From contig CAJIZG010000001.1 in the NCBI GenBank assembly GCA_905181865.1, forward strand, positions 558,001 through 622,000: DNA of 64,000 bases, written 5' to 3'. The notes under the pieces are model-generated. The model was not told where the DNA came from, made no database searches, and was given only the letters and a program-made list of their open reading frames with translations. Both the position numbers and the translations under genes were made by a program. Positions within the stretch are counted from its first letter, which is position 1, and the number at the start of each line of letters is the position of its first letter. Of the stretch, positions 10,260-20,273 are shown piece by piece. This DNA is from Urechidicola croceus. GTDB lineage: Bacteria; Bacteroidota; Bacteroidia; Flavobacteriales; Flavobacteriaceae.

Positions 10260-11657
10260 TTACGAATATTTCTTGTACTTCGTAATTAATTTATTTACTT
10301 CGTCTAAATCAAATACCGCTGGAAAAAGTTCTTTAAAAATAACATGGTATTCAAAATCTGATTTAAGTCCATTTTTTAAACTTTTTCTTCCCTTATCATC
10401 TTCTCCGAGTATATAATATATACAGCCCAACCTATATTCAACTTCAGCATGCTTCGGAAATATTCTCAATGCTTTTATCAAAATGATTTTGGCGTCCTCA
10501 AAGTCTCCAATAAAATTTAAAACATCTGCTAAACCAACAAAAATATCTAAATTCTCGTCACCATAATCTATACAGGCATAAAATGCTCTTGTAACCTCTT
10601 CAAAAAAGTCTAATTTTAAATTAATTTCTGCATATTTCCTCCAATACAATGTATTCGATTCATCTATTGCCAATGCCTTATTGATATAGTATAAAGCTTT
10701 TTGAAATTGCTTTTCCTCACAATATAAGTTACTCAAGGCGATCCAACCTTTATCCAATAATGGATCCTCCTTTACTGTTTTTTTAAAGTACTTAAGCGCA
10801 AATGCTTTGTTTTCTAATTTATGGTAACATTCACCTATTCTATAATACGCGAATGCCGTTGGATCTTCTAATTCCAAAGTTGCTAAGTAATTCTCTATAG
10901 CATCCCTATATTGCTCCAATTGCTCCAAAGTTTTCGCCTTTTCTAGTAAGGCTCCCACAAAAGAATCATCAATGATTACTGCGTAATCAAATGCTCTTAA
11001 AGCACTATTATAATCTTCCAAAATAAAATACTGTCTCCCCAATTGATGCCAAGCCACTTCTGAAAAAGGATCCTTTTCAATAAAATTAATTAAATATTCA
11101 ATTGCCGCTACATTTTGATTTTCCATATCAAAACAATAAATCACATTATAAAGGGAAGAATAATCCTCATAATCAACCTCCAAGCATTTTGCGAAATTTT
11201 CTCTTGCGTTTTGAAAATTATCCAAATACAAGTATTCAGTACCAATCATTGCCAATATATCCGCCTTATCGTCTGTATATACTAGTGCTATTTTTAAAGA
11301 ATCTATTGCCTTTTGATGCTCACAACTTTTAGAAAATATCGTTGCTTTTTGAACATATATCTCTTCATTATTCGGTTCTATAGCGTGCAATTCAGTTAAA
11401 ATCTTATCTGCTGCATCCAATTTATCTTCATAAATTAACAATTCGGCATTCAAAAGTTTTAAATTAATGGAAGATGGATGTTGTTCTAATCCTAATTTAA
11501 TAGCCTTATACGCTAAAGACTGGCGACCTACGTCCAAATAATACTGTATGATCCCCTCAAATTCAGTTGAATCGAAAAAATAAACATTGTTCGTCTTCAA
11601 CATAGATTCGAATTTCGAAAGAGACACTTTTTTATTTTGATTATAGTTTGATGACAT
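10260..11657 (-). CDS. Tetratricopeptide repeat protein
   Basis: 465 aa of consecutive TPR-like helices (AYKAIKLGLEQHPSSINLKLLNAELL..., AFKALGY/YYIGECYHKLENKAFALKYFKK). Confidence 0.88.
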   Translation of the reverse strand: MSSNYNQNKKVSLSKFESMLKTNNVYFFDSTEFEGIIQYYLDVGRQSLAYKAIKLGLEQHPSSINLKLLNAELLIYEDKLDAADKILTELHAIEPNNEEIYVQKATIFSKSCEHQKAIDSLKIALVYTDDKADILAMIGTEYLYLDNFQNARENFAKCLEVDYEDYSSLYNVIYCFDMENQNVAAIEYLINFIEKDPFSEVAWHQLGRQYFILEDYNSALRAFDYAVIIDDSFVGALLEKAKTLEQLEQYRDAIENYLATLELEDPTAFAYYRIGECYHKLENKAFALKYFKKTVKEDPLLDKGWIALSNLYCEEKQFQKALYYINKALAIDESNTLYWRKYAEINLKLDFFEEVTRAFYACIDYGDENLDIFVGLADVLNFIGDFEDAKIILIKALRIFPKHAEVEYRLGCIYYILGEDDKGRKSLKNGLKSDFEYHVIFKELFPAVFDLDEVNKLITKYKKYS

Positions 11658-11752
11658 AAACGTTTAATTCATTTATATTTTAAATGTACTCTAAGAAGCC
11701 TTCCATTCAAGAAAATTATCTAATTGTTTTTAACAATTTAATTAACAATATG

Positions 11753-11760
11753 TATATTTG
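11753..11760 (+). promoter_or_regulatory. Putative Bacteroidota -7 box (TAnnTTTG) for pyrR
   Basis: TATATTTG upstream of the preferred pyrR ATG at 11792. Confidence 0.6.
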
Positions 11761-11763
11761 TAC

Positions 11764-11780
11764 TCCAAACTACGTTTGGA
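11764..11780 (+). promoter_or_regulatory. Perfect hairpin at predicted 5' end of the pyrR mRNA
   Basis: TCCAAAC-TAC-GTTTGGA, 7-bp perfect stem 3-20 nt downstream of the -7 box. Confidence 0.5.
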
Positions 11781-11791
11781 AAACCCATCTT

Positions 11792-12334
11792 ATGAGTAGC
11801 AAACTTTTACTAAACTCAACGGAAATTCACATTATATTGCATCGATTAGCTTGCCAGTTAATCGAAAACCATAACGATTTTTCAGAAACTGTACTTATTG
11901 GTTTACAGCCGCGTGGTGTTTATCTTGCAGATAGATTATCTCAAATATTAAAAGATGATTACAACATACAAGGAATAAATTCAGGCCATTTAGATATTAC
12001 GTTTTACCGTGATGATTTTAGAAGGCGTGATGCTCCCTTGGAAGCTAATAAAACAAGTTTAAATTGCGATATAGAAAACAAGAATATTGTTTTTATTGAC
12101 GATGTTTTATACTCCGGAAGAAGTATTAGTGCTGCGCTATCTGCTATTCAATCCTTTGGCCGTCCAAATATCATTGAACTCCTAGTTTTAATAGATAGGC
12201 GATTTAGCAGGCATTTACCTATTCAACCTAATTATATAGGACGACAAATAGATGTAATAAATAATGAGAGAGTGATTGTCCATTGGAAGGAAAAAGATGG
12301 GAAAGACGCTATACACCTAATACCAAACGATTAA
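11792..12334 (+). CDS. pyrR: PyrR bifunctional regulator/uracil phosphoribosyltransferase-type protein
   Basis: IGLQPRGVYLADRL, IVFIDDVLYSGRSISAAL PRPP loop, LIDRRFSRHLPIQPNYIGR; ORF start at 11684 lies upstream of the promoter so ATG 11792 used. Confidence 0.92.
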   Translation: MSSKLLLNSTEIHIILHRLACQLIENHNDFSETVLIGLQPRGVYLADRLSQILKDDYNIQGINSGHLDITFYRDDFRRRDAPLEANKTSLNCDIENKNIVFIDDVLYSGRSISAALSAIQSFGRPNIIELLVLIDRRFSRHLPIQPNYIGRQIDVINNERVIVHWKEKDGKDAIHLIPND

Positions 12335-12335
12335 A

Positions 12336-13265
12336 ATGAGTCAGTTAAGCGTAGAACATTTACTCGGAATAAAATACTTGAACAAACAAGATATCGATCT
12401 TATTTTTCAAACTGCTGACCATTTCAAAGAAGTCATCAATAGACCCATTAAGAAAGTTCCCTCCTTAAGAGATATAACTATAGCCAATCTTTTCTTTGAA
12501 AACAGTACACGGACAAAATTATCTTTTGAATTAGCTGAAAAACGACTTTCTGCAGATATCATAAACTTCTCAGCGGGTCAATCCTCAGTTAAGAAGGGAG
12601 AGACCTTAATAGATACGGTGAATAATATTTTATCAATGAAAGTTGATATTGTTGTCATGAGACATCCAAACGTAGGTGCTGGTGTGTTTTTATCTCAGCA
12701 CGTAGACGCTAAAATAATTAATGCTGGAGACGGAACACACGAACACCCGACGCAAGCACTTTTAGATTCTTATTCTATACGAGAGAAACTGGGAAGCGTA
12801 ACAGGAAAAAAGGTTGTAATTATTGGAGATATACTCCATTCAAGAGTCGCTTTATCAAATATCTTTGCCTTAAAAATGCAAGGAGCTCAAGTAAAAGTTT
12901 GTGGTCCTACCACTTTAATTCCAAAACATGTTAAAAGCTTGGGTATTGAAGTGGAAATCAATTTGAAAAAAGCATTGGCATGGTGTGATGTTGCCAATGT
13001 ACTTAGAGTTCAACATGAACGTATGGATATCAAATATTTTCCGACTACACGAGAATACAAACAACTATTTGGTATCAATAAAGAAATTTTAGATTCTCTC
13101 GATAAGAAAATTGTAATTATGCATCCTGGCCCTATTAATAGAGGTGTTGAAATAACAAGTGATGTTGCAGATGCAGATCAATCCATTATATTAAATCAAG
13201 TTGAAAATGGAGTGGCCGTTAGAATGGCGGTTATTTATTTATTGGCTCAACAAATAAAAAGGTAA
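12336..13265 (+). CDS. pyrB: Aspartate carbamoyltransferase catalytic subunit
   Basis: FFENSTRTKLSFELAEKRL, HEHPTQALLDSYSI, HPGPINRGVE. Confidence 0.96.
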   Translation: MSQLSVEHLLGIKYLNKQDIDLIFQTADHFKEVINRPIKKVPSLRDITIANLFFENSTRTKLSFELAEKRLSADIINFSAGQSSVKKGETLIDTVNNILSMKVDIVVMRHPNVGAGVFLSQHVDAKIINAGDGTHEHPTQALLDSYSIREKLGSVTGKKVVIIGDILHSRVALSNIFALKMQGAQVKVCGPTTLIPKHVKSLGIEVEINLKKALAWCDVANVLRVQHERMDIKYFPTTREYKQLFGINKEILDSLDKKIVIMHPGPINRGVEITSDVADADQSIILNQVENGVAVRMAVIYLLAQQIKR

Positions 13266-13266
13266 A

Positions 13267-13602
13267 ATGCAACTAACAACAAAAAATAATTATACACTCA
13301 TTACTACTGACCAGAATTCAGTTGAAGATTTTTACAATTCTTTGATGGAAAAAGAGAATGATCTGTTAAATATGCACCTGATTGTTATTTTTTCTGAAAA
13401 TTTTAACATAACATCACAAGAAATCTTATTATTTTTGGGTGTTGCAAATAAATTTCGCCAAGTTAGCATGTCATTTGTAATTGTTTGCTCCGAAATTGAC
13501 ATGGATGATGTCCCTGATGAAATAGTAGTGGCACCAACATTATCGGAAGCAGAAGATGTTTTAGAAATGGAAGCAATGGAAAGAGATTTAATGAATTTAT
13601 AA
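13267..13602 (+). CDS. Conserved small protein of unknown function (not an RNase Z)
   Basis: 111 aa ORF in the pyrR-pyrB-rnz cluster; no metallo-beta-lactamase motifs. Confidence 0.7.
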   Translation: MQLTTKNNYTLITTDQNSVEDFYNSLMEKENDLLNMHLIVIFSENFNITSQEILLFLGVANKFRQVSMSFVIVCSEIDMDDVPDEIVVAPTLSEAEDVLEMEAMERDLMNL

Positions 13603-13615
13603 AGAAAGAAGCGTA

Positions 13616-13972
13616 TTGATGAAAAAAATAATTTTTATAATTTTTCTTAGTATTTCAACAATTGGTTTTGCCCAGCAGGACCAACTAAACAATGCATCAA
13701 AATTTCATCAACAGAAAACAATCTCTAACTTAAATGCCTCCCCCAATCCTTTAACTATAGAAAGTAAAATTTCTTTCACTTGTAGTGAGCGTGAAAAAGT
13801 AACATTACGTATTAAAAATTTATTAGGTAAGACTGTTTTTCTAAAAACAATAAGTGCTAAAAAGGGTAAAAATAAAATATTTTTTCAACGCGGTAATTTA
13901 GAATCTGGTATGTACATCTATTCGCTACAGGCTAAATCTGAAGTAACATCTAAAAGGCTCGTTATAAGATGA
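13616..13972 (+). CDS. Short secreted protein consisting mainly of a T9SS-type sorting domain
   Basis: Signal peptide then NASPNPLTIESKISF...GKTVFLKTISAKKGKNKIFFQRGNLESGMYIYSLQA...KRLVIR, type A sorting-domain pattern. Confidence 0.75.
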   Translation: MMKKIIFIIFLSISTIGFAQQDQLNNASKFHQQKTISNLNASPNPLTIESKISFTCSEREKVTLRIKNLLGKTVFLKTISAKKGKNKIFFQRGNLESGMYIYSLQAKSEVTSKRLVIR

Positions 13973-14886
13973 GTATAAAACTGTGTATTTTAGGATGTCA
14001 CAGTGCAACTCCGAGAATTTCGTCCCATCCAACATCTCAATATCTTGAAATTAAAAACCACGCTTTCTTAATAGACTGTGGCGAAGGAACTCAAGTACAA
14101 TTACGCAAATACAAAATTAAATTTTCTAACATAAAACATATTTTTATTTCACATTTACATGGAGATCATGTTTTCGGATTAATTGGTCTAATTTCGACGT
14201 TTCGATTATTAAATAGAGCAACCGAAATTAATGTTTATGGGCCAAAAGGAATTAAAAAGTTTATAGTCACTCAACTGCAATTGAGTGAATCTTATACTGG
14301 ATATCCCATAAGATTTCATGAATTACAATCCAAAGAAAGCGAACTCGTCTTTGAAGATAAAACGGTTGCAGTGTTCACCATTCCTTTAAAACATAGAATT
14401 TATACGAATGGGTTTCTATTTTGTGAAAAACTTGGAGAACGAAAATTAAATATTCCTGAAATACAAAAGTATCCTGAAATTGAAGTTTGTGATTATCAAA
14501 AGTTGAAAAATGGCAAGGACTTCAAATTAAGAACTGGTGAAAAACTTCCAAATAAATTATTAACCACAAACCCCAACAGACCTTTAAGTTATGCATTTTG
14601 CAGTGACACTGCCTACAATGAAGCAATAATTCCAATTATTGAAAACTGCGATTTGCTATATCACGAATCTACATTTCTTAATGACAAAATAGACTTAGCA
14701 AAAATCACAAAACACAGCACTGCAGAACAAGCCGCTATAATTGCAAAAAAAGGAAAAGTTAAGCAACTTATCCTGGGTCATTATTCTAGCAGGTATAAGT
14801 CGATTTTAGATTTTAAAGCAGAAGCTCAAAGTGTTTTTCCAAACACTATCTTAAGTGAAGAAGGAAAAATAATTGAGATTAAATAA
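13969..14886 (+). CDS. rnz: Ribonuclease Z
   Basis: ISHLHGDHVFGL metal motif, LIDCGEGTQVQLR, LILGHYSSRY. Confidence 0.95.
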   Translation: MSIKLCILGCHSATPRISSHPTSQYLEIKNHAFLIDCGEGTQVQLRKYKIKFSNIKHIFISHLHGDHVFGLIGLISTFRLLNRATEINVYGPKGIKKFIVTQLQLSESYTGYPIRFHELQSKESELVFEDKTVAVFTIPLKHRIYTNGFLFCEKLGERKLNIPEIQKYPEIEVCDYQKLKNGKDFKLRTGEKLPNKLLTTNPNRPLSYAFCSDTAYNEAIIPIIENCDLLYHESTFLNDKIDLAKITKHSTAEQAAIIAKKGKVKQLILGHYSSRYKSILDFKAEAQSVFPNTILSEEGKIIEIK

Positions 14887-15049
14887 CCTTACCTATCTCT
14901 CGTATCTCCCGCACAACATCTATTTCAAGTCAACCATTAATATTTGTTAAACACTTTTTAGAAGTGTAACAAGCAATAGAACATATCGTCATATTCACTT
15001 AACTGAATGCTAATCAAAAACGAAATATATTTTTACTTCTTTGCTTATT

Positions 15050-16348
15050 AACTTTAAATATTGCTGTTAATGTAGCATCTCAAAAATTTAACGTTACAAA
15101 CCAGGACAAAACAGGTGTTAAAAGCAGTAAAATTAGAGATGCCAATACAAATGAATTATTATCCCTATGTAAATATAATTGTTAAAGACAAAAACATTGA
15201 AATTTTAACTGGAGGAGTTACCGATGATAAAAGTCCTATTAAAATAATAAAAATACCTTTAGGTAAAATATAGTTGAGATTCAATTTATTGGAAATTCAA
15301 GAAAGAAAAGTAAATTTTACAGCAACCATTGCCAGGTATGACATTGGTAACGTTAGATTAAGCATCGATGCGAGCGAGTTAAACGAAGTAACCGAGGTTG
15401 TAGAGATTTCTGCAATAATTCAGAAAATTAATTAATGTTGGAAAAGATTTAACTATAGCGAGTATAACGGCCTCCGAATTGCTAAACAATGTATAAGTGT
15501 AGGTTCTCAAACTGGTAGCATAAATTTAAGAGAAAATAAAAAATATTCGAATTTTAGTAGATGGAAAACCAACCAATATTAGCGCAGCGGAGTTGCTAAA
15601 GAAAATTCTATCATCATCAATTAAGCCATTACACTAATAACAAATCCCTCTACTAAATAAAGCTCTGAAGGAATGAGCAGTATTATTAATATTATACTGT
15701 ACAAAATTTTAAATCAAGGATTTAATGGAAGTGTATATGGATAGATTCTTATGAATATAATTATACCAAGCAAATTGAAAAAGGCTCTTTTACATTTAGA
15801 ACCTTCTAAAGAGGTATTCATGACAATATTACCTATATATTAAATCTAGACCCTTATGGGCGACAATAAAGTATTATTATCTTTCATTAATACTGACAGC
15901 AGTGACAGATATGGATTTGACGGTTCATTCCATTATGCCATCACAAAACTAGTGGAAAACAAATACTAATGTTCAAAATGAATCTGATACCGCAAATGGT
16001 AACGAACACTTAGTAACTAATAATGCATTCAATACACGTGTAAGTAATAACTTTAAAATTTCTAAGAAAATGCGCACAAACGTTCGCTATGTACACAAGA
16101 GATGGTGCACTATTCAGTTTGAAACAGATCGAATATGAATGATTAGTCTTGGAGCAAACTATAACGTACTTAAGGATAAAGACACTATTCCATTTAGCGT
16201 AAATACTATTTTTGAAAGTATACAATTTCCTTTACTACTACCCCTATCCTTCTGTTCGTCAATTTTAGTGAGAAAGCAGTACTCATACCTAGGATTTAAC
16301 TATCAATTTGGCAGAGGAAAAAACAAGGCCAAATTGCGAAAAAAATAA
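15050..16348 (+). pseudogene. Decayed outer-membrane beta-barrel (TonB-receptor-like, PF14905-type) gene
   Basis: Across frames: YVNIIVKDKNIEILTGGVTDD, ARYDIGNVRLSIDASELNEVTEVVEISAIIQKI, LITNPST, EGMSSIINIILYK, FNGSVYG, terminal YLGFNYQFGRGKNKAKLRKK; many stops/frameshifts and a shortened barrel. Confidence 0.82.
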
Positions 16349-16409
16349 AGAAAACAACGAAACGTAAGGCGGAGGTGGATTTATATAACCTCTAAAATTT
16401 CTTCCCAAG

Positions 16410-16453
16410 CTCACTGAAAACCGTTAATTAAAAATATTTCGATTTTCAGTGAG
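16410..16453. terminator. Inverted repeat, possible terminator
   Basis: CTCACTGAAAA ...22 nt... TTTTCAGTGAG. Confidence 0.4.
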
Positions 16454-16597
16454 TTCAAAGTGCGACCATGGTAACTATCTTTGAAGTAGTGAGTTATTAT
16501 TTGATTTGAAATATTTGGAGTATTTAATCAATTAATAAAAGCATCTAAGTCCTATCGATTTGGATTCTTTTATTTTATATCTATTTGACACCTGCTG

Positions 16598-17605
16598 TTA
16601 CCAGCGCATTATAACACTCCCCCAAGTAAACCCACTTCCAAAAGCTGCCAAAACGACGAGATCTCCCTCTTTTATTTTCCCTTCGCTAAAAGCTTCCGTT
16701 AACGCAATAATGACAGATGCCGCCGTAGTATTGCCATATTTCATAATATTATTAAATACTTGATCATCACTTAATTTAAACTTCTTTTGAATAAACTGTG
16801 CTATCCTCAAATTAGCCTGATGTGGAATTAGCATATCAATATCTGTGGTTTGTAAATTATTCTTTTCTAAACCTTCTAAAATCACTTCAGAAAATCGTGA
16901 AATTGCATGTTTAAACACAAACGTTCCGTTCATATATGGATAATACGATTCATCATCTGGATCGTTGTCTTCCATAATCTGCGGAACCCAATGGGCTATA
17001 CTCGGCGCTTCGACGGTTAATTCTCTAGCATGCTTCCCTTCCGAATGCAAATGAGAAGAGAGAATTCCTCGATTTTCATCTTCGCTTCTACTCAAAATTG
17101 CTGCTCCTGCTCCATCACCAAAAATAACAGTAACTCCTCTACCCCTAGTTGTTTTATCTAATCCTCCTGAATGAAACTCAGAACCAATAACCAAAATATT
17201 CTTATACATTCCAGTCTTAATAAACTGATCTGCAACTGATAAGGCATATACAAATCCAGAACATTGGTTACGTACATCTAAAGCACCAATAGTTGGCATA
17301 TCCAACATATCTTGAATCTGTACTCCACAACCTGGAAAAAACATATCTGGACTTAAGGTTGCAAAAACAATAAAATCAATATCATCTTTGGTCAAACCTG
17401 CTTTATTAATAGCTATTCTGGCAGCCTTTGCTCCCATAGTTGCCGCTGTTTCTCCGCTCCCCTCAACAATCCATCTACGTTCCTTAATCCCGGTGCGCTC
17501 TTGAATCCAAGCGTCGCTCGTATCCATCATTTTAGACAAATTCTCATTCGTTACAATATTATCAGGAACAAAATGTCCCATTCCTGTTATTCTCGAAGTA
17601 TACAT
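16598..17605 (-). CDS. fabH: 3-oxoacyl-ACP synthase III (KASIII)
   Basis: TSDAWIQERTGIKERR, RNQCSGFVYAL active Cys, IPHQANLRI, YGNTTAASV. Confidence 0.95.
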   Translation of the reverse strand: MYTSRITGMGHFVPDNIVTNENLSKMMDTSDAWIQERTGIKERRWIVEGSGETAATMGAKAARIAINKAGLTKDDIDFIVFATLSPDMFFPGCGVQIQDMLDMPTIGALDVRNQCSGFVYALSVADQFIKTGMYKNILVIGSEFHSGGLDKTTRGRGVTVIFGDGAGAAILSRSEDENRGILSSHLHSEGKHARELTVEAPSIAHWVPQIMEDNDPDDESYYPYMNGTFVFKHAISRFSEVILEGLEKNNLQTTDIDMLIPHQANLRIAQFIQKKFKLSDDQVFNNIMKYGNTTAASVIIALTEAFSEGKIKEGDLVVLAAFGSGFTWGSVIMRW

Positions 17606-17743
17606 AATAAATAAATTATGAAGTTGAATAATTCAAAGTTAGTAAAATAAATTTCAAAAAAAGGCTGTCATCTTGTCACAAATATAGAATTGGTATTTTT
17701 TTTGACTATAGGCTTTATATAAAATTATAAATCATAAAATAAT

Positions 17744-19657
17744 ATGGCAACTGGAAACATTAATGTAACAGCAGAAAATATTTTCCCGATAATTAAAAAA
17801 TTCTTGTATTCAGATCATGAAATCTTTTTACGTGAATTAATTTCAAATGCAACCGATGCAACTTTAAAATTAAAGCACTTATCAACTTTAGGAGAAGTTA
17901 AAGGTGATATTGGTGCACCTCGATTAGAAGTAATTGTAGACAAGGATAAAAAACAAATCCGAATCATCGATCAAGGAATTGGAATGACAGGTGAAGAGGT
18001 TGAAAAATATATCAACCAAGTCGCTTTTTCTGGTGCAGAAGAATTTGTAGAAAAATATAAAGATAAAGTTCCAGATAGCGGAATTATTGGTCATTTTGGT
18101 CTTGGCTTTTACTCTGCCTTTATGGTCGCTGAAAAAGTAGAAATTTACACAAAATCATTTAAAGATGATTCTCAAGCGGTAAGATGGGAATGTGATGGAA
18201 GCCCAGAATATACTTTAGAGGATACTGATAGAACAGCGCATGGAACAGAGATTGTTTTACATATTGCTGAAGAATCTGAAGAGTTTTTAGAAGACGGTAA
18301 AATTGGAGGACTTTTAACGAAGTACAATAAGTTTATGCCTATTCCAATTAAGTTTGGAACTAAAGAAGTTGATGATCTAGATCATACTCCAAAAACTACA
18401 AAAGATAAAGACGGAAAGGAGACTACTGAACCTCAAAAAAAGATTACTGTAGATAACATCATCAACAATCCAAATCCAGCTTGGACAAAACAACCAAGTG
18501 AATTAGAGGAAGAGGATTATAAGTCATTCTACCGTGAATTATACCCGATGCAATTTGAAGAGCCGTTATTCAACATTCATTTAAATGTTGATTACCCTTT
18601 TAACTTGACTGGAATTTTATATTTCCCAAAGATTTCTAAAAACATAGATCCCCAAAAGGATAAAATTCAATTATATCAAAATCAAGTTTTTGTAACTGAT
18701 AATGTAGAGGGAATTGTACCTGACTTTTTACAAATGTTAAGAGGTGTTATTGATTCTCCAGATATTCCTCTGAACGTTTCTCGTAGTTATTTACAAGCAG
18801 ATGGAGCGGTTAAGAAGATCTCTAGTTACATTACCAGAAAAGTAGCTGACAAACTAGTAAGTCTTTTCAAAAATGATCGTAAGGCTTTTGAAGAAAAGTG
18901 GAAAGATATAAAAATTATTATTGAGTATGGAATGCTTTCTGAAGACAAATTCTTTGACAAAGCAAACAAATTTGCTTTATATCCAGCAGTAGGCGGAGCA
19001 CATTATATTTGGGATGAATTGATTGAAAAAATCAAAGACAACCAAACCGACAAAGATGGGAAAACGGTAATCTTGTATGCTTCTGATGCAAATGCACAGC
19101 ATAGTTTTATTCAAGATGCGAAAGAAAAAGGGTATGAAGTTTTATTATTAGATTCCCCTATCATTTCTCACTTGATTCAGAAATTAGAAACAAGCAAAGA
19201 AAATATTTCTTTTGTTCGTGTAGATGGTGATCATATTGATAATTTAATCAATAAAGATGATACTAAGATTTCTAAGTTAAGTGAAGATGAGCAAGCAAGT
19301 TTAAAAACTGTTTTAGAGGCTAATATTCCAAAAGAAACTTATACGATCCAATTAGAACCAATGGATTCTAACGCAAATCCATTTATTATTACGCAACCAG
19401 AATTTATGCGTCGTATGAAAGAAATGCAAGCCTCTGGTGGTGGCGGAATGATGGGCATGGGTAATTTTCCAGATATGTACAATTTGGTCGTAAACACCAA
19501 CAACGAATTGGTTGGTGAAATTTTAAATACCAAAACTGCTAAAAAGCAAGAGCGTTTGATCAAACAAACATTTGATTTGGCCAAGTTATCTCAAAACCTA
19601 TTGCATGGTGAAGAGTTGACCAACTTTATTAAACGTAGTTACGAGTTAATAAAATAA
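17744..19657 (+). CDS. htpG: Molecular chaperone HtpG
   Basis: HEIFLRELISNATDA, IRIIDQGIGMT, IGHFGLGFYSAFMV, LNVSRSYLQ. Confidence 0.97.
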   Translation: MATGNINVTAENIFPIIKKFLYSDHEIFLRELISNATDATLKLKHLSTLGEVKGDIGAPRLEVIVDKDKKQIRIIDQGIGMTGEEVEKYINQVAFSGAEEFVEKYKDKVPDSGIIGHFGLGFYSAFMVAEKVEIYTKSFKDDSQAVRWECDGSPEYTLEDTDRTAHGTEIVLHIAEESEEFLEDGKIGGLLTKYNKFMPIPIKFGTKEVDDLDHTPKTTKDKDGKETTEPQKKITVDNIINNPNPAWTKQPSELEEEDYKSFYRELYPMQFEEPLFNIHLNVDYPFNLTGILYFPKISKNIDPQKDKIQLYQNQVFVTDNVEGIVPDFLQMLRGVIDSPDIPLNVSRSYLQADGAVKKISSYITRKVADKLVSLFKNDRKAFEEKWKDIKIIIEYGMLSEDKFFDKANKFALYPAVGGAHYIWDELIEKIKDNQTDKDGKTVILYASDANAQHSFIQDAKEKGYEVLLLDSPIISHLIQKLETSKENISFVRVDGDHIDNLINKDDTKISKLSEDEQASLKTVLEANIPKETYTIQLEPMDSNANPFIITQPEFMRRMKEMQASGGGGMMGMGNFPDMYNLVVNTNNELVGEILNTKTAKKQERLIKQTFDLAKLSQNLLHGEELTNFIKRSYELIK

Positions 19658-19742
19658 GGAAATTTCTATTCAGCAATTAAAAAGTACTTACACAATCAAT
19701 CAGCAAAACTAATTGATTAAATAAGTCCCTTAACATAAATTT

Positions 19743-19776
19743 AAAAACCACTTCAAGAAATTGGAGCGGTTTTTTA
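19743..19776 (+). terminator. Intrinsic terminator of htpG
   Basis: AAAACCaCTtCAA-GAAA-TTGgAGcGGTTTTTT stem-loop plus T tract. Confidence 0.75.
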
Positions 19777-19919
19777 TTTGTTGCGTATGAGTAAAAGTTA
19801 ACAACCTTCGATTATCATTGAATATAGTTAACTATTAACCAACCATACCCTTACGGCACCTTTAGTTTAGTTTCAGTTAACCTGAAGCAATGAGAGTTAT
19901 TCTTGTCATTGCTTCTTTA

Positions 19920-20267
19920 TCAATTGCTCTCCAGTATTTTATCAAGTCCAAGTTGAAAAATCGTACCTTTTATTAAATCTTGTACCTCTTTTAACTCAAT
20001 ATAGTTCATAACGAAACTGATTTGTCGTCCTGGAGTTTCTAAAAGCAATGATTTACAAGAACTATTTTCCTTACAATCTTTACAAAGCAAAGGATAATCT
20101 AATGCCTTTTCTATATTTTCGGAAAACTCTATCAACTCATTAGTAGTTAAGTATAAACCCGTATCTCTAAAAACTAATTGAATCTTTTTAAAATCCTTAG
20201 TAGCACACCTTTTCCATTGAAACGTAATTCCAAATGAATTACAATATAATTTATGAATATCACTCAT
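19920..20267 (-). CDS. Small cytosolic protein, DUF6686-like, with Cys cluster
   Basis: 115 aa; CKDCKENSSC; shares pattern with the adjacent 119-aa ORF. Confidence 0.6.
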   Translation of the reverse strand: MSDIHKLYCNSFGITFQWKRCATKDFKKIQLVFRDTGLYLTTNELIEFSENIEKALDYPLLCKDCKENSSCKSLLLETPGRQISFVMNYIELKEVQDLIKGTIFQLGLDKILESN

Positions 20268-20273
20268 TCTATT

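Noticed and set aside
11684-11791. Extended N-terminus of PyrR in the ORF track
   Set aside because: Contains the TATATTTG promoter box; homology-like sequence starts near MSSKLLLN (11792)
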